Source: Lactobacillus sp. 0.1XD8-4
GTDB taxonomy: Bacteria; Bacillota; Bacilli; Lactobacillales; Lactobacillaceae
NCBI RefSeq assembly: GCF_009663775.1
Contig: NZ_RDBR01000002.1
Span: forward strand, 18,304-82,303
Reading direction: 5' to 3'
Length of the DNA stretch: 64,000 bases
The notes under the pieces were generated by a model. That model did no database searches, was not told the DNA's origin, and was given only the letters and a program-made list of their open reading frames with translations. The position numbers and the translations under genes are program-made. Positions 11,101-19,129 of the stretch are shown here, one piece after another. Within the stretch, counting starts at the first letter, position 1; each line of letters opens with the position of its first letter.

Positions 11101-14100
11101 AAGATCGACGACATTAATAACGCTACTCACTTAACTGATCAAGAAAAACAAGATTTGATTGACCAAATAAATAAGGCTGCAGATGCTGCAACTGACGCAA
11201 TCAAGTCAGCGCAAACTAATGACGCTGTAAAGAATGCCGAAACTGCAGGTTTGAACAACATTAATAAGGTCACTATCCCTAGTCTTGCGGACAAGCAACA
11301 AGCAGCTATCAAGGAATTAGATGCTGCTCGGGCTGCTAAGATTGCCGCAATTGACGATGCTAGTGATTTAACCACTGATGAAAAGAACGCTTTGAAAGAC
11401 AAGGTTCAATCTACTTACAGCAACGCCGTAGAAAATGTAACTAAGGCAGTTACTGATCAAGCTGTAACTGAAGCTAAAGACAATGGTATCAAGGCAATTA
11501 ATAGCATTGAAGTTCCAGCTAAGTCAGCTGATAAAGAAAAGGCCAAGACTGATCTTACTGACGCAGCTAACAAGGCTAAAGAAGCCGTTGATCAAGACAG
11601 CAACTTAACTGCTGAAGAAAAACAAGTAGCTAAAGATCAAATTGACCAAGATGCTAAGAATGCAGAAGATGCAATTGAAAAGGCTAAGAATGTTGCTGAT
11701 GTAACTAAGGCTGCTAACGACGGCACGCTCGCCATTGACAAGGACGTTGCTAATGCCGCGATTGATAATGCAGTAGCTGGTAAGAAGGACGAAATTGCAA
11801 AATCATCATTAACTGACGAAGAAAAGACTGCTTTAAACAATGAAGTAGATCAAAAAGCTCAAGACGCTAAAGAGGCAATTGATGCTGCAACTACTCCAGA
11901 AGCTGTAACCAGCGCTCAAGAAAGTGGCATTAAGAATATCGAAAATACTGAAGTGCCGACTGTATCAGCAGTGAAAGAAGCAGCAAAGAAAGCCGTAGCA
12001 GATGCTGCAGCAGCTAAGAACAATGCAATTGATTCTTCAAACTTAACCGATGAAGAAAAAGCTGCATTGAAGAAGAAAGTCAGTGATACCCAAAATGCTG
12101 CCAATAGCGCTATTGATAGTGCAACTACAAACGCCGCAGTAACCGAAGCAGCAGACAATGGTGTTAAGGCTATTGATGGTATTGAAGTACCAACTAAATC
12201 GACCGCTAAAGATCAAGCAACAGCTGACCTTAACAAGGAAGTTGATGAAGCTAAGAAAGCAATTGACCAAGACAACAACTTGACTGCTGAAGAAAAACAA
12301 GCAGCTAAGGATCAAATTGATTCTGATGCTCAGCAAGCCCAAGAAGTCATCAACAATGCTAAGACCAATGATGATGTCAAGAAGGCGGTCGATGAGGGTA
12401 GATTAGCTATTGACAAGGACGTTGCTAATGCCGCGATTGATAATGCAGTAGCTGGTAAGAAGGCAGAAATTGCTAAGTCATCATTAACTGACGAAGAAAA
12501 GGCTGCTTTAAACGATGAAGTAGATCAAAAAGCCCAAGACGCTAAAGAGGCAATTGATGCTGCAACTACCGATCAAGCGGTAGAAACAGCTAAGAATAAA
12601 GGTATCGATAGCATTAATGGCGTTGAAATTCCAACTAAGTCTCAAGTTAAGACTGACGCCGCCACTAACATCGATAAGGCTGCCGCTGATGCGAAGAAAG
12701 CTATCGACAACACGCCAGACTTAACTAACGATCAAAAGCAAGCTGCTAAAGACCAAATTGACCAAGATGCTAAGAAGGCGAAGGACGCAATCGCTAAAGC
12801 AACTGACGACAAGGGTGTTCAGGATGCCGCTGATGCCGGCTTACTGGCAATCAACAAGGTAACCGCCAAGGCAGCTATTGATTCGGCGCTTGCAACTAAG
12901 ACTGCTGAAATTAATAATTCTGCTTTAACTACTGAAGAGAAGGCCGCCTTAACTAATCAAGCTAACCAAGCCGCACAAACAGCTAAGAATAATATTGACC
13001 AAGCTAATACAGTAGTTACGGTTGAAACCGCCAAGGAAGCTGGTATTAAGCAGATTAATAATATTCACGTTCCGGCAACTTCTGCGGTAAAGGATGGAGC
13101 AATTAAGACGATTAATGAGGCCTTGTCTAACAAGATCAATGAAATCAATAATGCTTCAAACATTACATCAGCAGAAAAGGCGGACTTGATTGATCAAGCA
13201 ACCAACTTAGCTAATATCGCTAAGGATAACATTAGCCAAGCAACGTCTGATGAAGGGGTCGCAACAGCTACAACCGCTGGAATTAACGCGATTGCAAATG
13301 TAACGGTGCCAAGCCTTGATAATGCTAAGGACCAAGCAAAGAATCTGATTGATGACGTTCTCAACGAAAAGAAGAATGAAATCAATAATGCCAATAACCT
13401 TTCCGATCGTCAAAAGGAAGACTTGATTAAGCAGGTAACTGATGCCGCGGATACTGCCAAGAAGAATATTGATAACGCTACAACTAATAGTGATGTTCAA
13501 ACGGCAGAAAACAATGGTGTGCAAGCAATTGAAAATGTTGTCGTTCCTAACCTTGACGATGCTAAGAAGACCTCGACCAAGGTTATCGATGATGCATTGA
13601 ATGAAAAGGTTGCAGAAATTAATAATGCTAATAATCTTTCAACGGCAGAAAAAGATGCGTTAATCAAGGAAGCTACAAGTATTGCTAATACCGCTAAGGA
13701 TAATATTGCGAAGGCAACAACTAATGACGCGGTTAAGGACGCTGAGACTGCCGGCGTAAAGGCAATTCTTAACATCAAAGTTCCAGGTCGTGAAGATGAA
13801 CAGCAGGATGCAATTACTGCGCTTGACCAGGCTTTAGCTAATAAAGTTAATGAGATTAATAATGCTAATAATCTTTCTGCTGATGCTAAGCAAGCACTCA
13901 AGCAACAGGCACAGGCAGCATACACGACTGCCGTTGACAACGTAAAGTGCGCTCAAACTAATGCGGAAATCAATACGGCACGGGATAACGGTGTACAAGC
14001 AATTCTTGATGTATTGGTACCAACATTATCTGATGCCAAGAGTACTTCAATTGTTGCAGTTGAACAGGTCCGTGATGCTAAGAATACTCAGATTGACGCT

Positions 14101-15051
14101 GCTAAGAACTTAACAGCTACCCAAAAGACAGAATTGAAGCACCAAGTTGATAGCATTGCGAAGAAAGCTATTGCTAATATCAACAGCGCAACAACTGATG
14201 AGGCGGTTAAGGCTGCTGAAACAGCAGGGGTTAACGAAATCCTAAATCTTAATATTCCAAGTCTTGACGCGGCCAAGAGCGATGCTAAGCAAGCAATTGC
14301 AGATGCGTTGACAGCTAAGACTGCGGAAATTAACGCTGCCCAAAACCTAAATACTACTGAAAAGCAGGCCTTAATTGATCAAGCTCAATCAGAAGCTGCT
14401 ACAGCCAATCAGAATATCGATGCAGCATTAACCAATGCTGCTGCTACCCAAGCTGCTAAGAATGGTGTGCAAGCTATTTTGGGTATTCAAGTACCAACAG
14501 TTGATGAAACTCGCAACCAAGCTGATCAAAATATTGATAAGGCTTTAAAGGCTAAGAAGGATGAGATTAACAAGTCTGACCTTAGTTCTTCTGATAAGGC
14601 GGCCTTAATCAATGAAGCTGACCAAGCTGCTGATAATGCGCGTGCTGTTATTAGTAAGGCAACGACAGCTGCGGAAATTAGTAACGCAGAGGCTGCGGGA
14701 ATTGCTGCAATTGAGAATATTAAAGTATCAAATTCTGCTACAGAAGATAACAGCAAGTCGAGTCAACAACCTGTTACTGAAACGCCAACAGGTGATAACA
14801 AGACTAAACAAGATGACAGCACTTTACGCCAACCTGCTACCCAAGAAAGTAACCGTCGTGGTGTAAAGGGTGGCTTAACAGCACCGGCTAGTCAAACAAA
14901 TGAACATGCTACTGATAACAATGCAACTGGTCAGGATAAACTACCACAAACTGGTAATGAAACTAACCGTGACTTAAGCGTTGCTGGATTAGCAGTTGCA
15001 AGTCTATTAGGATTATTTGGACTTTCAGGTCTTAGCAAGAAACGTGATTAA
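5125..15051 (+). CDS. Giant LPXTG-anchored adhesin with about 31 DUF1542-like repeats
   Basis: This 3308-residue surface protein has a YSIRK-like signal (RFALRKLNVGVASVLLG, about residues 21-37) with likely cleavage after AHA near residue 52. Next is an Asn/Thr-rich linker, then a region rich in short beta repeats (about residues 170-570) that looks like a pectate-lyase-like right-handed beta-helix adhesive domain. A FIVAR-like helical segment follows (about 735-800), then about 31 helical units of 71-81 residues (806-3201). The end has a Ser/Thr/Gln-rich stretch, the sortase motif LPQTG at 3273-3277, a hydrophobic span and a positive tail. Sortase A should link it to peptidoglycan. The domain order suggests adhesion to host or to other cells at the end of a long stalk; the ligand is unknown. 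It is transcribed alone, with its own terminator. Units carry one lone Cys near residue 2949, unusual for an exported Gram-positive protein. Confidence 0.92.
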   Translation: MVSKNNRKLIAEKNRKNEKQRFALRKLNVGVASVLLGVTFSIYGGGQMVAHADTTDNGGQTGDTAKVTNEQSPATQSQVTLDNSSTENDQEVTNNNVAGTSSSAGTQGGVADANAANAGKDLVEAKITQENPVAGNGDVINRDPQVKETPTKNQSIDKTSVQAEENPTAITVTDAQGLIDAIQNGKYTTINISKDIDLGKKSTSQTHVESITNKRDIVIKSSDDNKYVVDFNGYSFNMSGQNGVTFNNVDVYGRSYWSPFENANSYTFDNMDYHGSQLLYTDTSVPSVTVNFKGTVNAESVNGYTSPVNHNNQTTQGSGNQQVIQFRSGNNTINFEAGSKVNLKTYGSNVIEIDGGTTSINVKSDNGTNGAQVTLEPHTQTTPEPNFMNVDGVGRGIASQGTTNINLDKSADLTINLSKLSTDKWFSGALYLTQGATIENQGTLTVNSDGVPYNKDIDAPIYIGGNSKINVNGGQFNVNAKNLADYGGGLVVSAGTSTISINHHGTFDVTGDGTKATAVSLGSGSTFTSTQPELFSIDMPEGATAIKNGKVSFKGVKTSENGQPIGEIDVTYAADGTPTVTKVTSADRQTVIDTKAAGDAAKNKINLIAAGKEVELTNITFNKDANGDYIMAGNANTADGDGAYVYININGSETPVKVTGSGSQTIYSITNTETEPTATEVPYTVQTSADGKFSVNLGQLKDTDTVSVHADKDFVTSDTDTKTVSEWMLNSYKQQLQDLINEAPTVEGSKNYTAADTDKQTAYTDAITAGSNLLADTSATTEQVQNQITAITNAKKALNGDSNVTDAKNAIQNALDAKKAAITAATNIDQTEKGKLISDAETAATNANTAIDQATTADAINTAKTTGIENINNVTIPSLDSAKTDAKAAVQEALTKKLTEINNAQNINQTTKDKLTADANQAATDANTAIDNATTNDIATKAGQDGVAAINKVTVPSVTDSQTAAKDAVQKALDAKKTEINNATNIDQAEKDKLTKAAENAADTANKAIDQATTADEIKKAQDEGTTNINNVKVPSLEDAKNEATKAVDDALTKQTDLINKASNLSDKEKQDLVKQATDAANAAKDKINAATTNNEAAKAGQDGVDTIEKVVPTSLDKAKADAKAAVQEALTKKLTEINNSQNIDQATKDKLTADANQAATDANTAIDAAKTNDIATQAGQDGVDAINKVTVPSVTDSQNAAKDAVQKALDDKKAEINNATNINQAEKDKLTKAAEDAADTANKAIDQATTADAIKKAQDEGTTNIDNVKVPSLEDAKNEATKAVNDALTKQTELINNSNNLSSAEKEDLVKQATDAANAAKDKINAATTNDEAVNAGQDGVDAIEKVVPTSLEDAKNAANKAVDDELTNKLDEINKATDLTTDEKAALTKEANDDAEAAKEAISKATTNDAATEAGQDGVKKIDGITVPEKSPVKTKAETDLNNAVTEAKNAIDQDTNLTDEQKQAAKDQIDANAKTAQDAINNAKTNADVTNAVDNGKLAIDKNVANAAIDNAAAGKLKEIKAPLTTDEQKTYTDLINSEANNAKQNIANATTPEEVTTAQTNGVNEINGTNIPTTSKVKEDALNAIKTALDNKTKEINDSQNINAQEKADLIKQAQDAAKTADDNINNATTNAAAETAQTNGEKAIADVTVPNLSDVKKQNIDLVNKALDAKKDEINNASNLSDDEKQKLVNEATNAATDAINNINGAKTNDEAKEAANTGVQNIENVNIPSLDDAKKNAKQAIDDTLKAKVAEINKASNLNPTEKQNLIDKATDAANTAKTNVDKATTNDQAKDAADEGIQNIKGITFTSLDDAKKAANTAIDNALTAKKNEIDAANNLSETEKQKLVDEATQAANTAKENISKAQTNDAVNEAQNKGTEAIANVNVPSLDQAKKDAINAIKQVQAAKNAQIAKADNLSADEQKALTDQVDKIANDAIAEINKPTTTTNDAVAATRDDAIKQITDLFIPTLSGAQKDARDAIESAKNAKIDDINNATHLTDQEKQDLIDQINKAADAATDAIKSAQTNDAVKNAETAGLNNINKVTIPSLADKQQAAIKELDAARAAKIAAIDDASDLTTDEKNALKDKVQSTYSNAVENVTKAVTDQAVTEAKDNGIKAINSIEVPAKSADKEKAKTDLTDAANKAKEAVDQDSNLTAEEKQVAKDQIDQDAKNAEDAIEKAKNVADVTKAANDGTLAIDKDVANAAIDNAVAGKKDEIAKSSLTDEEKTALNNEVDQKAQDAKEAIDAATTPEAVTSAQESGIKNIENTEVPTVSAVKEAAKKAVADAAAAKNNAIDSSNLTDEEKAALKKKVSDTQNAANSAIDSATTNAAVTEAADNGVKAIDGIEVPTKSTAKDQATADLNKEVDEAKKAIDQDNNLTAEEKQAAKDQIDSDAQQAQEVINNAKTNDDVKKAVDEGRLAIDKDVANAAIDNAVAGKKAEIAKSSLTDEEKAALNDEVDQKAQDAKEAIDAATTDQAVETAKNKGIDSINGVEIPTKSQVKTDAATNIDKAAADAKKAIDNTPDLTNDQKQAAKDQIDQDAKKAKDAIAKATDDKGVQDAADAGLLAINKVTAKAAIDSALATKTAEINNSALTTEEKAALTNQANQAAQTAKNNIDQANTVVTVETAKEAGIKQINNIHVPATSAVKDGAIKTINEALSNKINEINNASNITSAEKADLIDQATNLANIAKDNISQATSDEGVATATTAGINAIANVTVPSLDNAKDQAKNLIDDVLNEKKNEINNANNLSDRQKEDLIKQVTDAADTAKKNIDNATTNSDVQTAENNGVQAIENVVVPNLDDAKKTSTKVIDDALNEKVAEINNANNLSTAEKDALIKEATSIANTAKDNIAKATTNDAVKDAETAGVKAILNIKVPGREDEQQDAITALDQALANKVNEINNANNLSADAKQALKQQAQAAYTTAVDNVKCAQTNAEINTARDNGVQAILDVLVPTLSDAKSTSIVAVEQVRDAKNTQIDAAKNLTATQKTELKHQVDSIAKKAIANINSATTDEAVKAAETAGVNEILNLNIPSLDAAKSDAKQAIADALTAKTAEINAAQNLNTTEKQALIDQAQSEAATANQNIDAALTNAAATQAAKNGVQAILGIQVPTVDETRNQADQNIDKALKAKKDEINKSDLSSSDKAALINEADQAADNARAVISKATTAAEISNAEAAGIAAIENIKVSNSATEDNSKSSQQPVTETPTGDNKTKQDDSTLRQPATQESNRRGVKGGLTAPASQTNEHATDNNATGQDKLPQTGNETNRDLSVAGLAVASLLGLFGLSGLSKKRD
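7540..14742 (+). repeat. Tandem array of about 31 DUF1542-like coding units
   Basis: I counted 31 consecutive units, each about 77 codons, between residues 806 and 3201 of the adhesin. The common pattern is AK-(x)n-AI-x-ALxxKxxEINNAxNLxxxEKxxLxxxAxxAAxxAxxNIxxATTNxxxxxAxxxGxxxIxxVxVPSLD. Two spacings exist: about 79-residue units, and shorter 71-74-residue pairs joined by IDKDVANAAIDNA (units 9-10, 18-19, 21-22). Such units form three-helix bundles that extend the protein from the wall. Confidence 0.85.
7765..9186 (+). repeat. Recent duplication of a three-unit block inside the adhesin
   Basis: Units 2-4 (7765-8475) and 5-7 (8476-9186) are nearly identical in bases. They are offset by exactly 711 bp (237 codons), as measured from the shared string AAAGCAGCAGTTCAAGAA at 7783 and 8494. 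This indicates a recent in-frame tandem duplication of three units. Confidence 0.85.
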
Positions 15052-15094
15052 TTGCTAGCTAGGTATTAAGTTCAATAATCTGTCAATAAGAATT

Positions 15095-15150
15095 AATATC
15101 CTTCTTTTGTCCGATAAATGTAAGCGGACGAAAGAAGGATATTTTTGTTT
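15095..15150 (+). terminator. Strong intrinsic terminator after the adhesin gene
   Basis: An 18-bp nearly perfect stem (arms about 15096-15113 and 15125-15142) is followed by TTTTGTTTT. The rest of the 15151-15376 gap holds a possible promoter for glsA (TTGATT 15181-15186, TACGAT 15205-15210, 18-base spacing) and otherwise nothing I recognise. Confidence 0.9.
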
Positions 15151-15376
15151 TATTTATATAAAAATATTTATGCTTTTTATTTGATTTAGTAATAAAATAT
15201 CTGGTACGATTACCATGATGATTAATATCTGAGAAGATGAGCTCATACAAGGAACAGCTATTAAATTCATCAGCTAATTAAAGAAAAGGAGATGTGAGGC
15301 TTACTGAATTTTATTCCTAAATTTTATAAGTTAGGAAACGTAAATAGGCCCCTAAACTGAAAAAGAGGTTTTTCCA

Positions 15377-16291
15377 ATGCAGAAATTAGAGCAATTAATA
15401 GACAAGAACTTTGTTGAAACTACTCGTGGGAAAGTGGCAAACTATATCCCAGCATTGGCAGTTGTCGATCCACAGCAGTTGGGAATAACTGTTTACGATA
15501 CAGAAGAAGATCAGATTGGGACTGCTGGAATGGCTGGGACGCGGTTTGCGATTGAAAGTATTGCAAAAGTGGTTGCGTTAATTCTAGCTATTAAAAGATT
15601 GGGACGAGATAAGGTTCTTGCGGAATTAGACGACGGATCAGCAAATTTTAGTTTGAGTTCAGCCTTGCTAGATAGTCAATTAAATGTACAAGAACAGGTT
15701 AACTATCTTAATAATTCTTCTGCCTTATTAACGACAGCAATGATTGACCGGTTAATGGGGCAAAATAGTTTTAACGCCTTATTAGGTTTTTGTCGGGAGA
15801 TTTGTAATGATCCTTGTATCAGCTTAAATGAGCGTCTTTTTAGGTCAGCGATTATGAATGATAAAGATATTCATTCTTTAGCGTATTATCTAAAAGATAA
15901 GGGCGTTCTACAGACAGTTGATCAGACTTTAGTAACTTACTTTATGCAAAGCTCGTTGATGGTGACGACACAAAGCTTAGCTAATTTAGGAGCAGTTCTT
16001 GCAAATGACGGAATTAAGCCGTGGGATAATGTTCGGCTTATCAGTCATGAAGATAATGAACTAGTGAAGACCTTGATGACGACCGTTGGCTCATTTGAAG
16101 AGTCAAAGGAATACACAATTAAAATTGGACTACCAATAAAAAGTGGAACTGGCGGTGGCTTATTGGCTTGTGCCCCGCATAAATGTGGAATTGGTGTCTT
16201 CAGTCCGGCATTAGACCAGCATGGTAATAGCGTTGCTGGAATGAGCTTATTAAGTGATGTTGTAAATCAATTAGACTTAGCAATTTTATAA
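15377..16291 (+). CDS. glsA: Glutaminase A
   Basis: This 304-residue serine-dependent glutaminase hydrolyses L-glutamine to glutamate and ammonia in the cytoplasm. The serine beta-lactamase-like catalytic motif Ser-x-x-Lys is seen in FAIESIAKVV (about residues 61-70). The C-terminal family signature is KSGTGGGLLACAPHKCGIGV followed by FSP. Length matches the family (about 305). An AAGAGG site precedes the ATG. The gene stands alone between two terminators. In lactobacilli glutaminase can support acid resistance by releasing ammonia and feeding glutamate decarboxylation; this is known for the family and not shown by the sequence here. Confidence 0.93.
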   Translation: MQKLEQLIDKNFVETTRGKVANYIPALAVVDPQQLGITVYDTEEDQIGTAGMAGTRFAIESIAKVVALILAIKRLGRDKVLAELDDGSANFSLSSALLDSQLNVQEQVNYLNNSSALLTTAMIDRLMGQNSFNALLGFCREICNDPCISLNERLFRSAIMNDKDIHSLAYYLKDKGVLQTVDQTLVTYFMQSSLMVTTQSLANLGAVLANDGIKPWDNVRLISHEDNELVKTLMTTVGSFEESKEYTIKIGLPIKSGTGGGLLACAPHKCGIGVFSPALDQHGNSVAGMSLLSDVVNQLDLAIL

Positions 16292-16325
16292 ATAGATGTT
16301 AATTAACTAAAAATTCCATGAATAT

Positions 16326-16372
16326 AAAAAATATGGATCAATGTGTTATATCACACTGATCCATATTTTTTA
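16326..16372. terminator. Bidirectional terminator between glsA and dltD
   Basis: A stem of about 19 bp with one mismatch (arms 16326-16345 and 16352-16372), with A-rich and T-rich flanks, serves convergent glsA (+) and the dlt operon (-). Its right flank overlaps the dltD stop codon. Confidence 0.88.
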
Positions 16373-17659
16373 ATGAAGTTGATTTTCAAATCTGTGTAAA
16401 TTAGTTGTCGTTGGGTTTAAGTTTGCCCATTCCGGTGACAAGAACTTACTATTGATTTGGTAATGTGGTTGTGGTTGTTTATTAGCGATAAAATCATTTG
16501 CTGCTTTATCAACTTTAACCCAACCAGCCCAACCGATGTGGATAGTATCTTCCATAAAGCCAGGCTTATTACCGTCATGGGAAAGATCAAGGATATGATT
16601 AAAACCTTGTTGTCGTAGCTGAAATTTGATTTTTTCAACAGAACGGTAGTACATATCCATATCCATTCCAGTATATGCTTCCCATTTAGCATTAACTGGC
16701 GGAATGATAAAGAGAACATTGGAATTAGTATTCTTAAATTGGTTAAGAACTACTTCTAAGTCATCATATTCAGGTGATTTAGTATAATCAAAGTTCCTCT
16801 GTGAGCCCTTAGTTTTAGCTAAATTATGTTTAACCCGCTTTGTGTAAAAGTTGTTTTGAATGCCAAAACGGTTATTATCAGTTTCACGTGCCGCTTCGCT
16901 CATCGCATCATCATATAAGCGATCATAGTTATAATGCTTTGGCAGCTTCTTTACGTTTGGCAGGATATGCTTCCCATAATTATTGTTTAGTTGGAAGCCA
17001 GAGAAGATGATATCTTCATGAACAAGCAGGTTTAAGCGGAAATGGATGATGCCCATATCCAAACTGCTCAATGACTTGCCTTCAGCAATTTTGCGCGCAT
17101 ATGATGATACTGTTCCATCATTACCAAGCATCGTTACTAATCTTTTTGCTACATAACGATCATATGGTGAATGCGGATTAGCATTTTTTAGCCAATTAAG
17201 GTTTGCGAGTTCACCATTATAGTATTTAAAAGCAGGAGGTTGGACACCTTGCTTCGTAAACCACTGTGGTGAAATGATATAGACTGCCTTATTATTGGTC
17301 ATCTGTGTTTCCATTGAGTTGATATTAAAGAACTGTGGAAGAGATTGTGTTCCCCGTGAACCGAAGAGGAACGGGGTGTAGTTATGATAACGGGCAGCCA
17401 TTACCGAAGGATGGAAACGATCCATCCGCCGTAATTCACTAGAACCGAAAAAGGGAACGTAGTGAGTATGCTTATCACTAAGTGCCTGTTGTTTAATCGA
17501 TTGGTTCTTAAAAACAACCGGACTTAGCGATACTGCAGCTTTATGTTCAATCGCCGCTGAGTGCTTTTTACTAATCGGCAGTGAAAACAAAAGAACTACT
17601 AATAGACAAGCGACAATCAGCGGGCCGAAGATTGACCACAGCTTTTTGCCATTATGCAT
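16370..17659 (-). CDS. dltD: D-alanyl-lipoteichoic acid transfer protein DltD
   Basis: This 429-residue protein has one N-terminal membrane segment (about residues 8-27) and an extracellular SGNH-hydrolase-like domain with the catalytic Ser in FFGSSELRRMD. The C-terminal Asp/His pair is probably in MEDTIHIGWAGW. DltD completes transfer of D-alanine onto teichoic acids outside the membrane. It is the last gene of dltXABCD and overlaps dltC by 8 bases. D-alanylation lowers the negative charge of the wall and affects resistance to cationic peptides and host interaction. Confidence 0.95.
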   Translation of the reverse strand: MHNGKKLWSIFGPLIVACLLVVLLFSLPISKKHSAAIEHKAAVSLSPVVFKNQSIKQQALSDKHTHYVPFFGSSELRRMDRFHPSVMAARYHNYTPFLFGSRGTQSLPQFFNINSMETQMTNNKAVYIISPQWFTKQGVQPPAFKYYNGELANLNWLKNANPHSPYDRYVAKRLVTMLGNDGTVSSYARKIAEGKSLSSLDMGIIHFRLNLLVHEDIIFSGFQLNNNYGKHILPNVKKLPKHYNYDRLYDDAMSEAARETDNNRFGIQNNFYTKRVKHNLAKTKGSQRNFDYTKSPEYDDLEVVLNQFKNTNSNVLFIIPPVNAKWEAYTGMDMDMYYRSVEKIKFQLRQQGFNHILDLSHDGNKPGFMEDTIHIGWAGWVKVDKAANDFIANKQPQPHYQINSKFLSPEWANLNPTTTNLHRFENQLH

Positions 17660-17891
17660 TTTGGAGCTCCTTTACCCGTTCTTCAATTTTTTCGATAGTG
17701 TCCCATTGGCTACGGTCAAATTCTGAAACCGGTACTTGAACATCAAAGGCGTCCTGTAAGCCTAGCAGAAGGCTAACAGTTGCCATTGAATCTAGAAGAC
17801 CGCTCTCAAAAAGGTTTTGACTTGGGTCATTGAAATCCGCAGTGTCGCGACCAGTTGCATCAGCTAAAATATTGATAATTTGTTCTTGCAT
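17652..17891 (-). CDS. dltC: D-alanyl carrier protein DltC
   Basis: This 79-residue acyl-carrier-like protein has the phosphopantetheine attachment Ser35 in FESGLLDSMATV. It receives activated D-alanine from DltA and hands it to DltB. The holo form needs a phosphopantetheinyl transferase; AcpS encoded nearby (21146-21511) is the obvious candidate in this window. It lies 20 bases after dltB and overlaps dltD. Confidence 0.96.
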   Translation of the reverse strand: MQEQIINILADATGRDTADFNDPSQNLFESGLLDSMATVSLLLGLQDAFDVQVPVSEFDRSQWDTIEKIEERVKELQNA

Positions 17892-17911
17892 AATTAGAAT
17901 CCTCCTAAAAT

Positions 17912-19129
17912 TTATTTAAACAAGTAAGTATCTAAGAAACTACTAAAGATTAAGAATGTAAACATTACAAAGTTAAAGGTAACAAAGATTGCAACTCCAG
18001 TGGTGAATTTATTATGTGGTAACTGCTTAAGTTTCTTACGTTTGAAGCGAAGCCACCAATCATTAACAACAAGGGCAAGGCCATGTAAGAAACCGTACAA
18101 GATATAGTACCAAGTAATTCCATGCCAAAAACCCATTAATAACATATTAAGCATATATGCTGTTGATGACAAGGCATTACGATTTTTGAACCAGCGCTTC
18201 TTTGTTGCTAAGAAGACAAAGCGCATGAAAATGTAATCACGGAACCAGAATGAAAGGCTAATGTGCCAACGGTTCCAGAACTCTTTAATATTCTTGGATT
18301 TGAATGGCTGCTTAAAGTTCATCGGGGTCCGAACACCCATGAAGTAACTAATTGCTACTGCAAATAGTGAGTAACCAGCAAAATCAAAGAATAAGTAGAA
18401 ACCATACGTATACATTACACCAATCAGGTTCCATGAAGGGAATGAAGGATCGGTTAATGCAGCGCGTTCAAAGAATGGGTAGAAGCGTTGTCCAAAGAAG
18501 TAACCAATGACGAATTTATACAAGAAACCAAGGAAAAGATAGAAAATACCAGTATTAACAAGATTAAGATATTCTTCTCTTGTTGGTACTTTTTTATAAT
18601 CTTTTTCAAAGCGTCGGTAACGGTCAATTGGTCCAGAAGTGATGGTTGGCATGAAGAGAATAAAACGGATAAATTTCCATGGCGAAATCTCTTTAATCAT
18701 CCCATCACGTGTTTCGATTACGGTTCCGACTGCCCGGAAGGTTAAGTAACTTATACCGAGAAAACCTAGTAATGAGTTATGACCAACCATTGCAGGTGAT
18801 AATTTTACAATAACGATCGGTAGGATTGAGAGGGCAGCGGTAAGGTAAAACACGCCGCTTGAATTTTTCTTTTGGCGGTAGTGGTGATATACCATCACTA
18901 AAATTGTTTGGTAAATAACATACCCGATCAATGAAATACCTTGTTGCCAGCTTGATCCATCGAACATTAAAAAGATAAAAATGAAACTAATTAATGCCTC
19001 ATACCAGCTAAATCTCTTCCCAAAGTAAAGGCCAATCCCCAACGGTAAAATAGCAAGAAGTAAATAGAAAAAGTATACCGGGGTACCATAAGCACTATAA
19101 TTTGGAAGATTTGAAATCCAATCAATCAT
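17912..19129 (-). CDS. dltB: Membrane O-acyltransferase DltB
   Basis: This 405-residue MBOAT protein has about 10-11 membrane segments. The MBOAT active-site His is visible in LLMGFWHGITWYYILYG, preceded by the conserved NRWHISLSFWFRDYIF. DltB moves D-alanine from DltC across or at the membrane for transfer to lipoteichoic acid. It begins directly after the dltA stop (0-base gap), showing tight translational coupling. Confidence 0.96.
   Translation of the reverse strand: MIDWISNLPNYSAYGTPVYFFYLLLAILPLGIGLYFGKRFSWYEALISFIFIFLMFDGSSWQQGISLIGYVIYQTILVMVYHHYRQKKNSSGVFYLTAALSILPIVIVKLSPAMVGHNSLLGFLGISYLTFRAVGTVIETRDGMIKEISPWKFIRFILFMPTITSGPIDRYRRFEKDYKKVPTREEYLNLVNTGIFYLFLGFLYKFVIGYFFGQRFYPFFERAALTDPSFPSWNLIGVMYTYGFYLFFDFAGYSLFAVAISYFMGVRTPMNFKQPFKSKNIKEFWNRWHISLSFWFRDYIFMRFVFLATKKRWFKNRNALSSTAYMLNMLLMGFWHGITWYYILYGFLHGLALVVNDWWLRFKRKKLKQLPHNKFTTGVAIFVTFNFVMFTFLIFSSFLDTYLFK

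Noticed and set aside
7540..14742. CRISPR-like regular repetition
   Set aside because: The period is about 230 bases, wholly coding and in frame; there are no short repeats with unique spacers.
7243..14756. Many long minus-strand reading frames inside the adhesin gene
   Set aside because: They mirror the low-complexity repeat codons of the plus-strand gene, have no ribosome sites, and recur with the repeat period.
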